Assembly: GCF_963678635.1 (NCBI RefSeq)
Contig: NC_087064.1
Coordinates: 76,224,213 to 76,288,212 of the forward strand
Source: Symsagittifera roscoffensis
Taxonomy: Eukaryota; Xenacoelomorpha; Acoela; Convolutidae
DNA: 64,000 bases
Reading direction: 5' to 3'
Position 1 is the stretch's first letter. Each line of letters begins with the position of its first letter. Positions 1 through 10,006 of the stretch are shown one piece after another. The translations under genes were made by a program, and so were the position numbers. The notes under the pieces are model-generated. The model was not told the origin of the DNA. It did no database searches and was given only the letters and a program-made list of their open reading frames with translations.

Positions 1-859
1 AATTTATACACGAACACTGGTTTTTCAGCACGAAATTAAATTTAAAACGCGCCTCCTGGCGTTTTAAAAAAAAACTAATTGTCTGCTTGTTTTATCGGCT
101 TGCCAGGTGTCTTTTTTCTGTTTTGGTAGATTCCTTCAGTACTCTGTCTTCATTTTCAAGAGGGTATCTATAGTTCTTAGTTTTTGTGTTTTATACATGA
201 CAAAACTTTCTGTTAGACTAGTAAAAAAGCTTTGAAATAAAAAAATACATTATTCTTTTTCGAATGCATGGCTTGTTTTTTTTTGAAATCTAAAATGCGT
301 GTCATTTTTTTAATTGTCTTTGTTTAAAATGCGAATAAGTTTTTTTTTTACTGTTTTAGGGTTGAGCAATGTTATTTGAAGTCATTTTAAAATGGTGAGA
401 TAGTGTTTGTTTCTACAGTTCAGGAAAATTTTGTTGTTTTTCACAATTTGAATTTGACTATTTTGTCAGCAAAAGATCTTGACGAGTGTAGCACGACCTT
501 CAAAAGTGTGATGCTTTCTGGATGAAAGTTTTGGAAAAATAATAAATTTTTGTTTGTTTCTTTGTTTCCTTCACCGGCGTCTATTTTCATCATTTTGGTG
601 TGATACAGCTATCTGAAGGGTCGATAAGCAAGGGTATTGCAATCAGGTGCTAGACTTTTTTCCCGTAAATAACTTTGTTCACAAGACTCACTTCTGAACT
701 CCTTCACCTCTTCGTCCTCGCTGCAAATCCTACTCCTCTCGGTTGCAAATACTAAGCATGGTTGAGTTTGTTATTTTGAATATCCGTCCTTTTAAAAATT
801 TGCTTTTTGTGTTGGTTGATGTTTTCCAACTCCATTTGTAAAATTTTATTTTTTGTTTC
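1..859. other. Non-coding T-rich flank, no gene seen
   Basis: AT-rich DNA with many T-runs and stop codons in all frames. Around 627-690 there is a diverged copy of a dispersed motif (gataagcaagggt...gcaatc.ggt...cgtaaataacttt) that recurs near 23458 and 46535. I see no exon or RNA gene. Confidence 0.6.
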
Positions 860-1126
860 TTTTTTTTTCGGCTTAATAGGCTTCGACCTATTTTATATCG
901 ACTTACTGGCCTAATTTCGAGTAGTCTCAAGGGAAACATAATTTTTATGCTCACCTCTGCATCGCACAAAAGTCTAAAAATCTTAATAGAATTTATAGTT
1001 CAATATTCATGACCAACAATTTTTTTCGGCTTTTTTCTTTTTTCGGCTTGATAAGTTTGGACCTATAATATATCGATTTAATGGCTGCATAATGCGCCTT
1101 TCGATGGGCGAAAAAAATTTGTTTGT
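860..1126. repeat. Degenerate ~165-bp repeat (family C), left of LTR element
   Basis: Two units share a core of the form tttcggcttgataggtt..gacctata.tatatcga.tta.tggc, at about 868 and 1033, some 165 bp apart. The same core continues right of the LTR element at about 17013 and 17175, so the element inserted into this array. The last five bases (1122-1126, TTTGT) form the left target-site duplication. Confidence 0.6.
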
Positions 1127-1455
1127 TGTGACACCTCTAAAGTGATGTCATTGATAGCCATGAAATTATTGCCATATTAGAAAATGTATAATGTTAAAAT
1201 CTCAAGCATGCAGTTGAATAACTTATTATTGACACAATGTAAATAGTGTGTTCAGAATTGAGAAGCAAGCGATAGTTAGTCTAATAAACAGTCAGAAAGA
1301 GAAATTGAATAAAACTAACCAAAAGCTAAATTGTTAGTGAGCTGAAGATTAGGGAGAGATTCATGCTGTCGGGGCCCAAGCGTCCGTGATAAGATACTGC
1401 AACAATAACATCTAGAAAGAACATGCAAATAGAGACCAACAAGCAGTATGTCATA
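1127..1455 (+). repeat. 5' LTR (329 bp)
   Basis: Direct repeat of 16599-16927. The ends form an imperfect inverted repeat (TGTGACA ... TGTCATA). This end is supported by the TTTGT duplication and by TGG starting at 1456. A TATA-like stretch (gtataatg) lies near 1186, and two AATAAA signals lie at 1283-1288 and 1308-1313. The only mismatch I find between the two LTRs is A at 1442 versus T at 16914. Confidence 0.93.
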
Positions 1456-1473
1456 TGGTGATAGTTCGTGAAC
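1456..1473 (+). promoter_or_regulatory. Putative tRNA primer-binding site
   Basis: The internal region starts with TGG directly after the LTR, as expected for pairing with a tRNA CCA end (TGGTGATAGTTCGTGAAC). I could not match the rest confidently to a known tRNA 3' end, so the primer is unassigned. Confidence 0.6.
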
Positions 1474-2018
1474 GACAGTGACAATCTCCACCCACTCCAG
1501 CTGAACATCCAGACGACATCGCAAGGGTGCTAAAACAATAGATCAAGCGCAGCAACTGTGTCGAGCCAAAGAAGTGAAAACTTATACTACATCCTACAGT
1601 TTTTGTGGATTTTCTAGTTGAGGAAACTTCATCCAAGTGATGTATCAGGGGAAAAACTCGAGAACTTTCGTCTCTACAAACTTGTAGGTCAAACCATTAA
1701 GACTCTTGTGCTATATATTGGTGGAAGTTTTAAAATTGGTGTGCGCTCAATCAACCCAGTTTGAAATCAATCATTAAATTTATGAATTCATCAAAAATTG
1801 GAGAAGCGTAAATGCAATAAATTAATGCTTAAAGTCAAAATAGTATCGTACCACTACCTAAACCCACCTAAAGATTATTGAACATTTGCCAATAACCATA
1901 TTGAGTACTTAAACGAAATAGCTCGTAACTTATTACCTTTTGCGGAAAACCTATCCTAATTTGTGCTAATAAGTTTCACTAATTGCATAAATCAGACTGA
2001 AAATCATCAAAATTGTAA
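1474..2018 (+). other. 5' leader of LTR element
   Basis: About 545 bp of non-coding leader between the primer site and the gag ATG. It would be expected to hold packaging signals and any splice donor for env. I cannot identify either from the sequence. Confidence 0.5.
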
Positions 2019-3374
2019 ATGGCGCACGCTCAAATCTCAGTCACACCATACGGCGGTACGGATGCCGAAGATTTCGCCCAATTCGAACAACTCTTCAACG
2101 GATTCATCGGAGTTGCAGGTGTCGCACCACTCCAGCAAGCGAACTTTCTTCAACTCCATTTGCGAGATCACGCACTTCGGTTTTACCAAACGTTACCAGC
2201 CGCAACCAGAGAAAACGTAGCGAATAGTCTGACAGCATTGCGAGACCATTTCAGTAATCCTCAACTTCAAGAAGTTCATGTCTTGAAGCTTGAACAAACT
2301 AAATATGATTTAAAGAAGGATACGCCGGAGAATTTCTTGGTGACGTTACAGAAAAAAGCGGAGAAAGCATACCCAACGCCTGAAATTGCAATTCCTAACC
2401 CAATTGATGCAGGAGCAGCGGATGCAGCTCTCGAAGCAGCACGACATGCTCGAGAAACTGCCCAACGCGACGAAAGATTAGACGCAGTCAGAGAAAATCG
2501 GGATGAACAGGTTCGCAGACTTTTTATAAAAGCCATGCCCAATTGGCTTCGAGGCAAACTAATGGATCGCCCTGCGGGAGAAACAGTACAAGAATTGTGT
2601 ACATATACAAGGAGACAAATGACCATACGCGAAGTTTGCCGAAAAGAAGATTATCCAGAGGATGGATTCAATGAAATTAGCGCAACAGTATCCGATAATC
2701 TGATAAACGCCTTGTCTAAACTTAGCGCGACACAAGAAGCTATGGAAAAACAATTCAACGAAATTCGAACGCAAATGAGCGATAGAAATCGTCAAGAAGC
2801 ATCGACTTCAGCGCAACAATCATCCAAACAACAACAACAACAGCAGCAGCATCAGCAGAATCGACCGCGAAATGACTATAACCGTGGTTTCCAACGAGGA
2901 TTTCGCGGAGGAGGCAGAGGTCATCAGCAGAGACAATCTTACCAACCCTACCCTGACCATTCAACCGAATTCTTCCCAGGAAACCAGTCAAACCAGGGGA
3001 ATCAAAATTATAGAGGACAATACCCTCACCAGAGCAATTTCAGATCTGGATATCGAGGAAGAGGTGGACGTTACCGAAACCCTTACAATAATTTCCGAGG
3101 AAACCAACAGCAACAGTTCCAACCATTCTTCCCAAATCAGAACTACCAATTTCCGCAACCAAATAACTATCAACAACAGTCAGTCCAACAACAAGCACAA
3201 AATGTTGATATACAAAACCCAGCCATGCCATACATGCCAGTCATCCAAGCAACTGCAGTATTCTGTGAGAACTGCGGATACCCTAACCATACAGCCAGTC
3301 AATGTCACTTTCGACAAAAACCTCAAGGAAAGGGACAATCTTTCCCATTCCAACAGCAGCCAAAAAACTTCTAA
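2019..3374 (+). CDS. gag: Gag polyprotein
   Basis: 451 aa from an ATG at 2019. Gag forms the particle core and packages element RNA. The N-terminal ~250 residues are helical and charged, as in Ty3/gypsy capsids. A Q-rich stretch (near 2825) leads into an arginine/glycine-rich and Q/N-rich tail with RGG-like motifs (2880-3200), a likely RNA-binding disordered region. A CCHC zinc knuckle (C-x2-C-x4-H-x4-C) is encoded near 3262-3305. The stop TAA at 3372-3374 lies just after a slippery heptamer, and pol overlaps in the -1 frame. The ORF is intact. Family placement rests on architecture and context rather than a recognised capsid motif. Confidence 0.93.
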   Translation: MAHAQISVTPYGGTDAEDFAQFEQLFNGFIGVAGVAPLQQANFLQLHLRDHALRFYQTLPAATRENVANSLTALRDHFSNPQLQEVHVLKLEQTKYDLKKDTPENFLVTLQKKAEKAYPTPEIAIPNPIDAGAADAALEAARHARETAQRDERLDAVRENRDEQVRRLFIKAMPNWLRGKLMDRPAGETVQELCTYTRRQMTIREVCRKEDYPEDGFNEISATVSDNLINALSKLSATQEAMEKQFNEIRTQMSDRNRQEASTSAQQSSKQQQQQQQHQQNRPRNDYNRGFQRGFRGGGRGHQQRQSYQPYPDHSTEFFPGNQSNQGNQNYRGQYPHQSNFRSGYRGRGGRYRNPYNNFRGNQQQQFQPFFPNQNYQFPQPNNYQQQSVQQQAQNVDIQNPAMPYMPVIQATAVFCENCGYPNHTASQCHFRQKPQGKGQSFPFQQQPKNF

Positions 3375-6300
3375 AGCCACCGAGTCAAGAGTCAAGTAAA
3401 GAAACGAAAATCATCAACGAAAAATCAGCCAAAACTCCTAAACGAAAAAGAAACTCTAAGTCTCACAAAAAGCGACCCAAAAAACCACACCCTGATCAAA
3501 CGAAGCGGAAAATCGACCCCAATGAAAAAATTGATCCAGAAGAAATTCTTGATCTTTACGCAGTCGTCCCGGAAACTGATAAAATTTTAACTTACGTCAA
3601 ACTTCAGTTTGCACCTCAAACATTCAAGCGCGCACTTGTAGACACTGGTGCCTGTGCAAACGTCATTACCAGAAAAACCTTAAATGAACTCAAAGAAGAC
3701 AAAACATTATATAAAGTAATCCAGACCCAAGAATCAAAGTTGAAACGAGTACGAATGGCAGCTGGACAACTAGTACCAATAGATACAGAAGCTATAATAT
3801 GTTTCCGAATCGCAGCGCAAACCTTTACAGAAAATTTTTTAGTGCTCCCAAAAGCAAATTCTATGATACTTGGAAACGGATTTTATAAAAAGCACAACAT
3901 AGAAATTTGTCCAAAATATGACCTTCTTAAATTTCCAGAATTGACAATCCAAGTCAACGAAATCAAGTCACCTACCTCAAAACGACACAAGAAACCTACG
4001 CTACGATTTGCCCTACTTCTGTCACAGAAATACGTTATTCAACCGAAGAAAACAGTACTGTTAGAATGTTTCACAGAAACAAATATCAAAAACACTATTG
4101 GAACAGTTTTACCAATCCCTGAATTTGAAGATGACTCCAATATTGCACTTATGTCATCAATTAGTGAAACAACAGCAGCCAGCAAACTATATATTGCAGC
4201 ACTCAACGTTACAGATCACGTAATAACCCTACCAAACAGAAGTAAAATAGCAAATTTTAAGATTTTAAGATCAACAGACACTCGTAACATCATCCCAATT
4301 GATTCACAGACATTAGCACTCGCAAAAATGAATAATCCAGAGGATTTAGAGCATGAAATCAATCAACTTATTCAAGTGAATGAATCAGATAACATGAAAA
4401 TTAGCAAACCTGAGCCAGAGTATGAAAAATTGTGGTTCCCGACACCGGAAACGTGTGAAAACCCTAATTTTCTTACACCGATTCAAAGAGAAATCTACGA
4501 TCAGATCCTCAACTTTAAAAAACTTGAACTTTGTGAACCGAAATTGAATGACCATGATAGATTGACATTCCTAAGCCAGTTCAATTGGGAAAATTCCATC
4601 CTCACGAACGCCCAAAGGTCAGAAGTAGAAAATTTACTAGTTAAATATTCAGACGTATTTGCCAAACATCGATTTGATGTCGGGTATAATTCCGAACTTC
4701 AAATTAAACTCACACCGGAACATCAACGACCCCTGTATACACAAGGTCCACCAACGCCAATCCACCTACGAAAGGAATTAACGGTTGAACTAGCATTAAT
4801 GCACTACTTTGGCTTAATAACAACGTTATCACAATCAAAGTACAGTAGTCCACTGTTTGCTCATCGAAAACCATCAGGCAAACTCAGAATGCTTATTGAC
4901 TTAAGAAGAATAAACCATTCGCTCAAAAATGACTATCTAAATGCCAACTTCCCAATTTCAAACATGACAGATGCTTCAAATCATTTTGCCGGAAAGAAAC
5001 TGTTTACAAAGCTTGATTGCTCGCAAGCATACCATTGTGTGCAAATGGCAGATGACATCTCAGTTCAACTATTGGCATTTAACTTTTCATCACGCACCTA
5101 TGCCTATAAATGTCTAGCTCAAGGTCTGAACAAATCAGTAACCGGATTTAGTTCTTTCATCCGTCATTACCTAGATCCATGCTTAGCAGGGGATATGTGT
5201 ACTCAGTTCATGGATGATATAGGAAGTGCAGTGCACACTTTTGATGAACTAATACCAACCTTGTCTAAAATCTTTGATTGTATCCAAAAATCAGGACTGA
5301 AATTATCACCAAGTAAATGCGAAATAGGCACAGAAAAGATGAAATTCTTAGGCAACATAGTAACACCAGCGGGAGTTTCCCCCGAAGAAGTAAAAATACA
5401 AAAATTCCTACGTAATATACGAATGCCGCAAACTGTGAAACAAGTCAAGAGACTTATCGGATTTGTACAGTTCTTTAGGAACTATATGCCAAGCCTAGGA
5501 GAAAAATTACTACCCTTTTACAGACTTTTGAAAAAGGATGCTGATTTTAGAATTCTACCAGAACACCACAAAGGTCTTGAAGTACTTAAACACGATCTTT
5601 TGCAAGCAACGACGATAACACTAAGATTACCAAAGCCTGATTTGCAATATGTGATCCTTTGTGATGCAAGTTATCACGGAACTGGATTTGTTCTCATGGT
5701 AGAGGACTACATAAGCACTGAAAACAAAGGCAAAACGAAAACCTATGCACCAGTATCATTTGGATCAAGACTTTTCAATGAACCACAACTAAAATTTTCG
5801 ATCTACTACAAGGAATTCTTAGCACTCTACTTCGCATTAGACCACTTTGCACACTTCATCTGGGGTGCAACAAAACCTGTAATCGTTCTAACAGATAATC
5901 GAAGCTTAACACAATTTTTTCAATCAAAGTCAATACCACCATCCGTTTGGAATTTCTTAGACAGAGTCTTAGCATTTAACATTGTCATAGCGCACATACC
6001 AGGAAAAGCAAATCATGCAGCAGATTTTTTGTCGCGCATGCAGACAGATCCGAATGCATCTCTATCTTTGCGACTAACAGACAAAATACCAGTACGAGAA
6101 ATACACATAGATTCAACGGCAAAAGTACCAGATGCATCACTCAACTCTGTAGAGGAAATACAGGAAGCATTCCCTGAACAGATGCAGATGACAAACGAAT
6201 TGCGTCAACAACTGGAATCTGTGGGCCTTCTCGAAGCATACTTGCAAAAACAAGCCATAACACAAAACTCGGATGAACTAGAAGCACAAACGCTTGTACG

Positions 6301-8992
6301 ACTAATGAAACCAGCAATATCAGCAATCGAATACCCCGATCCAGCAGATGTTTTTTCGGATATACAAAACAGAAATGAACCACTGAATTTGAAGGAGGAA
6401 CAAAGCAAGGATCTCGACATTGAGGAAGTCATAAAGTGGATACTTCTTAACGAAATCCCAGATTTGAAATACGAGAACAGCAAACGGAAAAAATACGCAA
6501 AGCAGTTTAATCGACTTGAACTGAAAGACCAAATTCTTTACCGAAAATTCTTCGATGACACAGGCAAAGTAAAATACCATCAATACTGCCTACCCAAACA
6601 TCTGTGGCAGGAAGTCGTGTACCGTCTACATAACTCACCGAGTGGAGGACATCTCGGAATGGGCAGAACCATAGAGGAATTCAGGAAGAGATTCTACTTT
6701 CCAGGATTCACAGAGTTTCTTCTGCATATCATCAAGAATTGCCTGACTTGTCTCCAACTGAAGAAAAACTCCAGCAGATACCAAACCCCTCCATTACAAC
6801 CAGTTTCATCATTACAATCGTTCCCAGGCGACATGATGCAAATTGACATCGTAGGACCATTTCGATCCACAGTTTATAAATTTGTCCTTACGGGAATTGA
6901 TGTCTTTTCTAAATACCTGTTTGCAATACCACTGACAAATGTGTCAGCGGATACAATTGCGAGGGAACTGACGAAAATTTTCTTTACCCATAGCTACGTC
7001 CCGAAACGAATCTTGTCAGATCTAGGAAGTGCATTTACATCGAAACTAATGCATGAGCTTACATCGCTATTGGAGATACAAATCAGTCATGCAACACTCA
7101 AACACCCACAGACGATCGGACTCGTTGAACGATCTCACGCAGCACTCAAACGAATCTTGAAGCTGAATACAAACGAAGAATGGTCTGATTGGCACAAGTA
7201 CGTCCCGTTAGCAACGTTTATTCATAATACATCGTACTATTCATCAATAGGATGTAGCCCTAGCGCAATTTTTCATGGACGAGAGCCAACCAAACCACTT
7301 GACCTTCGTTTTTCAACCACAGCACTCGAATCAATAACTGCTGAATCAGATTTTGTAACCTCAATGCAAGACGCAATGTTAGAGAAATTTAAAGAAACTA
7401 AACAGAATATCATTGACTCATATCAACGATATCGCGGATATTACGATCAGAAAGCATTAGCACAACCGCTCCAGCTTCATTCATACTGCTTTCTTCTCAA
7501 TCCAAAATTAACAACACAATCAGATTTCGGAAAACAATCAAAACAAGTGTGGATACCTCTCTATAGAGTAGAAAAGGTTCTGACCAACTCAAATTATCTC
7601 ATCCGAAAAATAGGAACGCTATATACGCAATGTGTTCATCGGATTCGATTGAAGCCAGTTGTGCCTCAACAAGAACCAGAAGACCTAGAAAGCATTGATC
7701 CAACAACATTTATGACAGATCCTTCATTAGGACAGTACCGAGGAGAACCAGAACTGTTCGACGGACAATTACCTCAGCTCTTAGAAGATATTCAACCTTC
7801 CGAAATAAACACTCAAACTCAGCAGCCAGCAACAATCCAATTATCGGTACCACTAGCAGTAGCACCAGGAGCAGCAGCCCCTGTAGCACCACCCGTACCA
7901 CCAGCAATTCCTGCACCAATGCCGATGATAGCGCCACCGATACCCATCGTGGCCCCACCACCTGCTGAGATACAAGAAGAACCAGCAGATGAAGTAAACG
8001 ATCAAAACGATAATGAAGAACCACAAGGTGATATTCAATTTCCAGACCCTGAAGAACAGCAGAACAACGATGATGTGCATAATACTCACGTACAAAACGA
8101 ACGGAATGATGATGATGATACACTTAATTTAGATTTACTATTCCAAGAACCAGACCCTGTTCAAACGCAAAACCAGAGACCGCAGCGACAAGCCGCATTT
8201 GAAGCACGTGACAGAATTCACGCTCAACGAGTACAATTTAATAAACGTGTTCAGCGACGAGAAATCACGCCACCACCGTTAGTAGTACGTAGATACGGAA
8301 TGCGAACGATCGGAGGACACGAAAGAGCACCAACCACATTCACACCGCGATGTGATGCAGCGGCTCGAAAAAAATCAATTCAAGACCAAGTCGCTATGGC
8401 CAATGAAAATTTAGGATTAACCCGCGAAGAAAAAGGAAACGTAATCAAAAACAGTGTGAAGCGTGCAAAACATACATTATTAGGTGGCCGACGCAACGAA
8501 AATCGAAACGACGAAACAGAGGATGGCCAAGGACCATCAACATTAAACACTATCGGAATAACGACGAATATCACACTAGGTAAGGGAAATATACTTCATT
8601 TCCCTGGCCCAATTGCACATTGCGTATCGAGCGATTTCGCGATGGGTAAAGGATTAGCAAAACAGATAGCAGCGGCCTACCCTGAAATCAAATCATCGCT
8701 TTTGTCTATCGAAAACCCCCAAATAGGATCCTCGATCGCATATTTCGAACCAACCGACAAGAAATTCATCTATAATTTGATCACAAAAAATCTGTATTTT
8801 GAAAAACCAATGTATTATCACCTGTCAGTCAGCTTGTGTCAACTACGAGCGCAGCTAAATCGTCACGGAATAAAGGAAATTGCATTACCAAAACTCGGAT
8901 GCGGACTTGACGGACTCAGTTTTGAAACAGTTTATCAGATGATAGCGGACGTCTTTTACAACACGGATATCAAAGTATATCTCTACATGTAA
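3302..8992 (+). CDS. pol: Pol: protease-RT-RNase H-integrase with C-terminal macro domain
   Basis: Open frame of 1896 codons from 3302; probably translated as Gag-Pol after the shift at 3362. In order: basic linker; aspartic protease (LVDTGA, DTG at 3641-3649); RT with KLDCSQAY (near 5008) and catalytic FMDD at 5207-5218 instead of the usual YxDD; RNase H (CDAS near 5659, YKEF, LTDN, HAADFLSR near 6013); integrase H2C2 finger (H..H near 6630-6650, CLTC near 6742); DDE core (D near 6845, SDLGS near 7018, E near 7126). A Pro/Ala-rich then acidic linker (about 7690-8200) and a basic stretch lead to a macro domain (8579-8992) that normal Ty3/gypsy pols lack. No stop or frameshift is visible. Confidence 0.96.
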   Translation: MSLSTKTSRKGTIFPIPTAAKKLLKPPSQESSKETKIINEKSAKTPKRKRNSKSHKKRPKKPHPDQTKRKIDPNEKIDPEEILDLYAVVPETDKILTYVKLQFAPQTFKRALVDTGACANVITRKTLNELKEDKTLYKVIQTQESKLKRVRMAAGQLVPIDTEAIICFRIAAQTFTENFLVLPKANSMILGNGFYKKHNIEICPKYDLLKFPELTIQVNEIKSPTSKRHKKPTLRFALLLSQKYVIQPKKTVLLECFTETNIKNTIGTVLPIPEFEDDSNIALMSSISETTAASKLYIAALNVTDHVITLPNRSKIANFKILRSTDTRNIIPIDSQTLALAKMNNPEDLEHEINQLIQVNESDNMKISKPEPEYEKLWFPTPETCENPNFLTPIQREIYDQILNFKKLELCEPKLNDHDRLTFLSQFNWENSILTNAQRSEVENLLVKYSDVFAKHRFDVGYNSELQIKLTPEHQRPLYTQGPPTPIHLRKELTVELALMHYFGLITTLSQSKYSSPLFAHRKPSGKLRMLIDLRRINHSLKNDYLNANFPISNMTDASNHFAGKKLFTKLDCSQAYHCVQMADDISVQLLAFNFSSRTYAYKCLAQGLNKSVTGFSSFIRHYLDPCLAGDMCTQFMDDIGSAVHTFDELIPTLSKIFDCIQKSGLKLSPSKCEIGTEKMKFLGNIVTPAGVSPEEVKIQKFLRNIRMPQTVKQVKRLIGFVQFFRNYMPSLGEKLLPFYRLLKKDADFRILPEHHKGLEVLKHDLLQATTITLRLPKPDLQYVILCDASYHGTGFVLMVEDYISTENKGKTKTYAPVSFGSRLFNEPQLKFSIYYKEFLALYFALDHFAHFIWGATKPVIVLTDNRSLTQFFQSKSIPPSVWNFLDRVLAFNIVIAHIPGKANHAADFLSRMQTDPNASLSLRLTDKIPVREIHIDSTAKVPDASLNSVEEIQEAFPEQMQMTNELRQQLESVGLLEAYLQKQAITQNSDELEAQTLVRLMKPAISAIEYPDPADVFSDIQNRNEPLNLKEEQSKDLDIEEVIKWILLNEIPDLKYENSKRKKYAKQFNRLELKDQILYRKFFDDTGKVKYHQYCLPKHLWQEVVYRLHNSPSGGHLGMGRTIEEFRKRFYFPGFTEFLLHIIKNCLTCLQLKKNSSRYQTPPLQPVSSLQSFPGDMMQIDIVGPFRSTVYKFVLTGIDVFSKYLFAIPLTNVSADTIARELTKIFFTHSYVPKRILSDLGSAFTSKLMHELTSLLEIQISHATLKHPQTIGLVERSHAALKRILKLNTNEEWSDWHKYVPLATFIHNTSYYSSIGCSPSAIFHGREPTKPLDLRFSTTALESITAESDFVTSMQDAMLEKFKETKQNIIDSYQRYRGYYDQKALAQPLQLHSYCFLLNPKLTTQSDFGKQSKQVWIPLYRVEKVLTNSNYLIRKIGTLYTQCVHRIRLKPVVPQQEPEDLESIDPTTFMTDPSLGQYRGEPELFDGQLPQLLEDIQPSEINTQTQQPATIQLSVPLAVAPGAAAPVAPPVPPAIPAPMPMIAPPIPIVAPPPAEIQEEPADEVNDQNDNEEPQGDIQFPDPEEQQNNDDVHNTHVQNERNDDDDTLNLDLLFQEPDPVQTQNQRPQRQAAFEARDRIHAQRVQFNKRVQRREITPPPLVVRRYGMRTIGGHERAPTTFTPRCDAAARKKSIQDQVAMANENLGLTREEKGNVIKNSVKRAKHTLLGGRRNENRNDETEDGQGPSTLNTIGITTNITLGKGNILHFPGPIAHCVSSDFAMGKGLAKQIAAAYPEIKSSLLSIENPQIGSSIAYFEPTDKKFIYNLITKNLYFEKPMYYHLSVSLCQLRAQLNRHGIKEIALPKLGCGLDGLSFETVYQMIADVFYNTDIKVYLYM
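3362..3368 (+). promoter_or_regulatory. -1 ribosomal frameshift site A AAA AAC
   Basis: In the gag frame the codons are CCA AAA AAC TTC TAA, giving the canonical X XXY YYZ heptamer A AAA AAC at 3362-3368, three bases before the gag stop. The pol ORF is in the -1 frame and reads straight through. This heptamer is a well-known strong -1 slippery site. I did not find a clear downstream pseudoknot by eye. Confidence 0.88.
8579..8992 (+). other. Macro domain, TARG1/OARD1-like ADP-ribosyl hydrolase (Pol C-terminus)
   Basis: Last ~138 residues of Pol. The order of motifs is that of the TARG1/OARD1 macro-domain class: an N-terminal GNIL strand, AHCVSSDFAMGKGLA (near 8614-8658, the ADP-ribose loop), a GS..Y.E strand, YNLITK (8771-8788), a helix with L..L, then LPKLGCGLDG (8888-8914). 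TARG1 enzymes use a Lys in the LITK motif and an Asp in GCGLD to hydrolyse ADP-ribose esters on Glu/Asp and to deacylate O-acetyl-ADP-ribose. Both are present: Lys at 8786-8788 and Asp at 8909-8911. Activity is therefore predicted, not shown. It is continuous with pol, so it would be made as part of Gag-Pol and perhaps released by the protease. Confidence 0.92.
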
Positions 8993-10006
8993 CCACAAAC
9001 CTAACCTGCTTAATACGCTACTTCAACAGTGATCTGATAGCAAAATCTGAACGACCTGATGAAGACGACACAGCCATGATGAAACTGATCAAAGTGATGA
9101 ATATGAGTAGTCGTCTCCTCTAGAAATCTAGAACAAAAACGTAGAATTAACACGATTTAGTGTATGCCGTATAACGATCATGTTACAGTACATTGGATGG
9201 TGCCATCTCCATGGCACCACCTCGTAACCAATTACTTAAAATCGGTCACTAAAGCAGTCTTTCCAGCGGAAAAATTTCACGGCATAATCAAAAATTGGCT
9301 AAAATTTTCTCAAAAATGCATCAAAAACTTAAAAATTTTGCTAGCCACTGATCATACACACTTCATGTCCCCTGTGGGCAGCGCCGGAGGCAGCCAGTGT
9401 GAAAAAAAAAAGTATCAAAAATGATCAAAGTTGACAAAAACGAAAAAAAAAAAAAAAAAAGAGGCGAAAATCCTCTCAGAATCACAGATGAAAAATATGC
9501 AAAACATGGAGAAAATTCCTTTTGACACCTTTAATGGCTCTTTGTGATCGTAAAACATTCTGAATCAGCCAGTAAAGCAAAAATATGGACTGGACGAGTA
9601 CTCTGGAGCACATCTTTGGCCAAAAATAGTGGAAAAATACGAAAAAACGCGAAAATCACCAACTTTGAAAATCGATAACTCTCGAAAAAATTATTTTAGG
9701 TCAAAAAACTCTCCAACAAGGGTAGGTTATCGACCCTTCCCCGTCGATCTAGCATGGTTAGAACAAATCTGAAGAAAAAAAATTTTCCTATTCCGGTCCA
9801 AAGGATTGGGCCGTGTCCCAAGAAAAAACCTTAATAATAACTCACTTTTAAGTCACCTAACCTCACGACGCTAGCGTACGGTTAACCAGGATTGATATTA
9901 ACACACTTAGCGAGCGTTTTGAGTACAGAAATCATATATTAACTTGAAGATATACATAAGAAATGACTCTGATTACAAAAGTTGAAAGAGTTTGATAAGT
10001 CCAGTC
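8993..10006. other. Intergenic region between converging pol and antisense gene
   Basis: About 1 kb without a supportable gene. A plus-strand open frame of 86 codons at 9164-9424 has no recognisable features and unlike composition, so I do not call it. There is an A-run around 9443-9460. The region lies between the 3' ends of pol (sense) and the OTU gene (antisense), so it should contain their termination signals. I cannot point to a clear pair. Confidence 0.5.

Noticed and set aside
2872-3399. 175-codon plus-strand frame overlapping gag
   Set aside because: It is the alternate frame of the Q/N/RGG-rich gag tail; low-complexity codons stay open in several frames.
9164-9424. 86-codon plus-strand ORF after pol
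   Set aside because: No motif and A-rich tail; looks like chance frame in the spacer.
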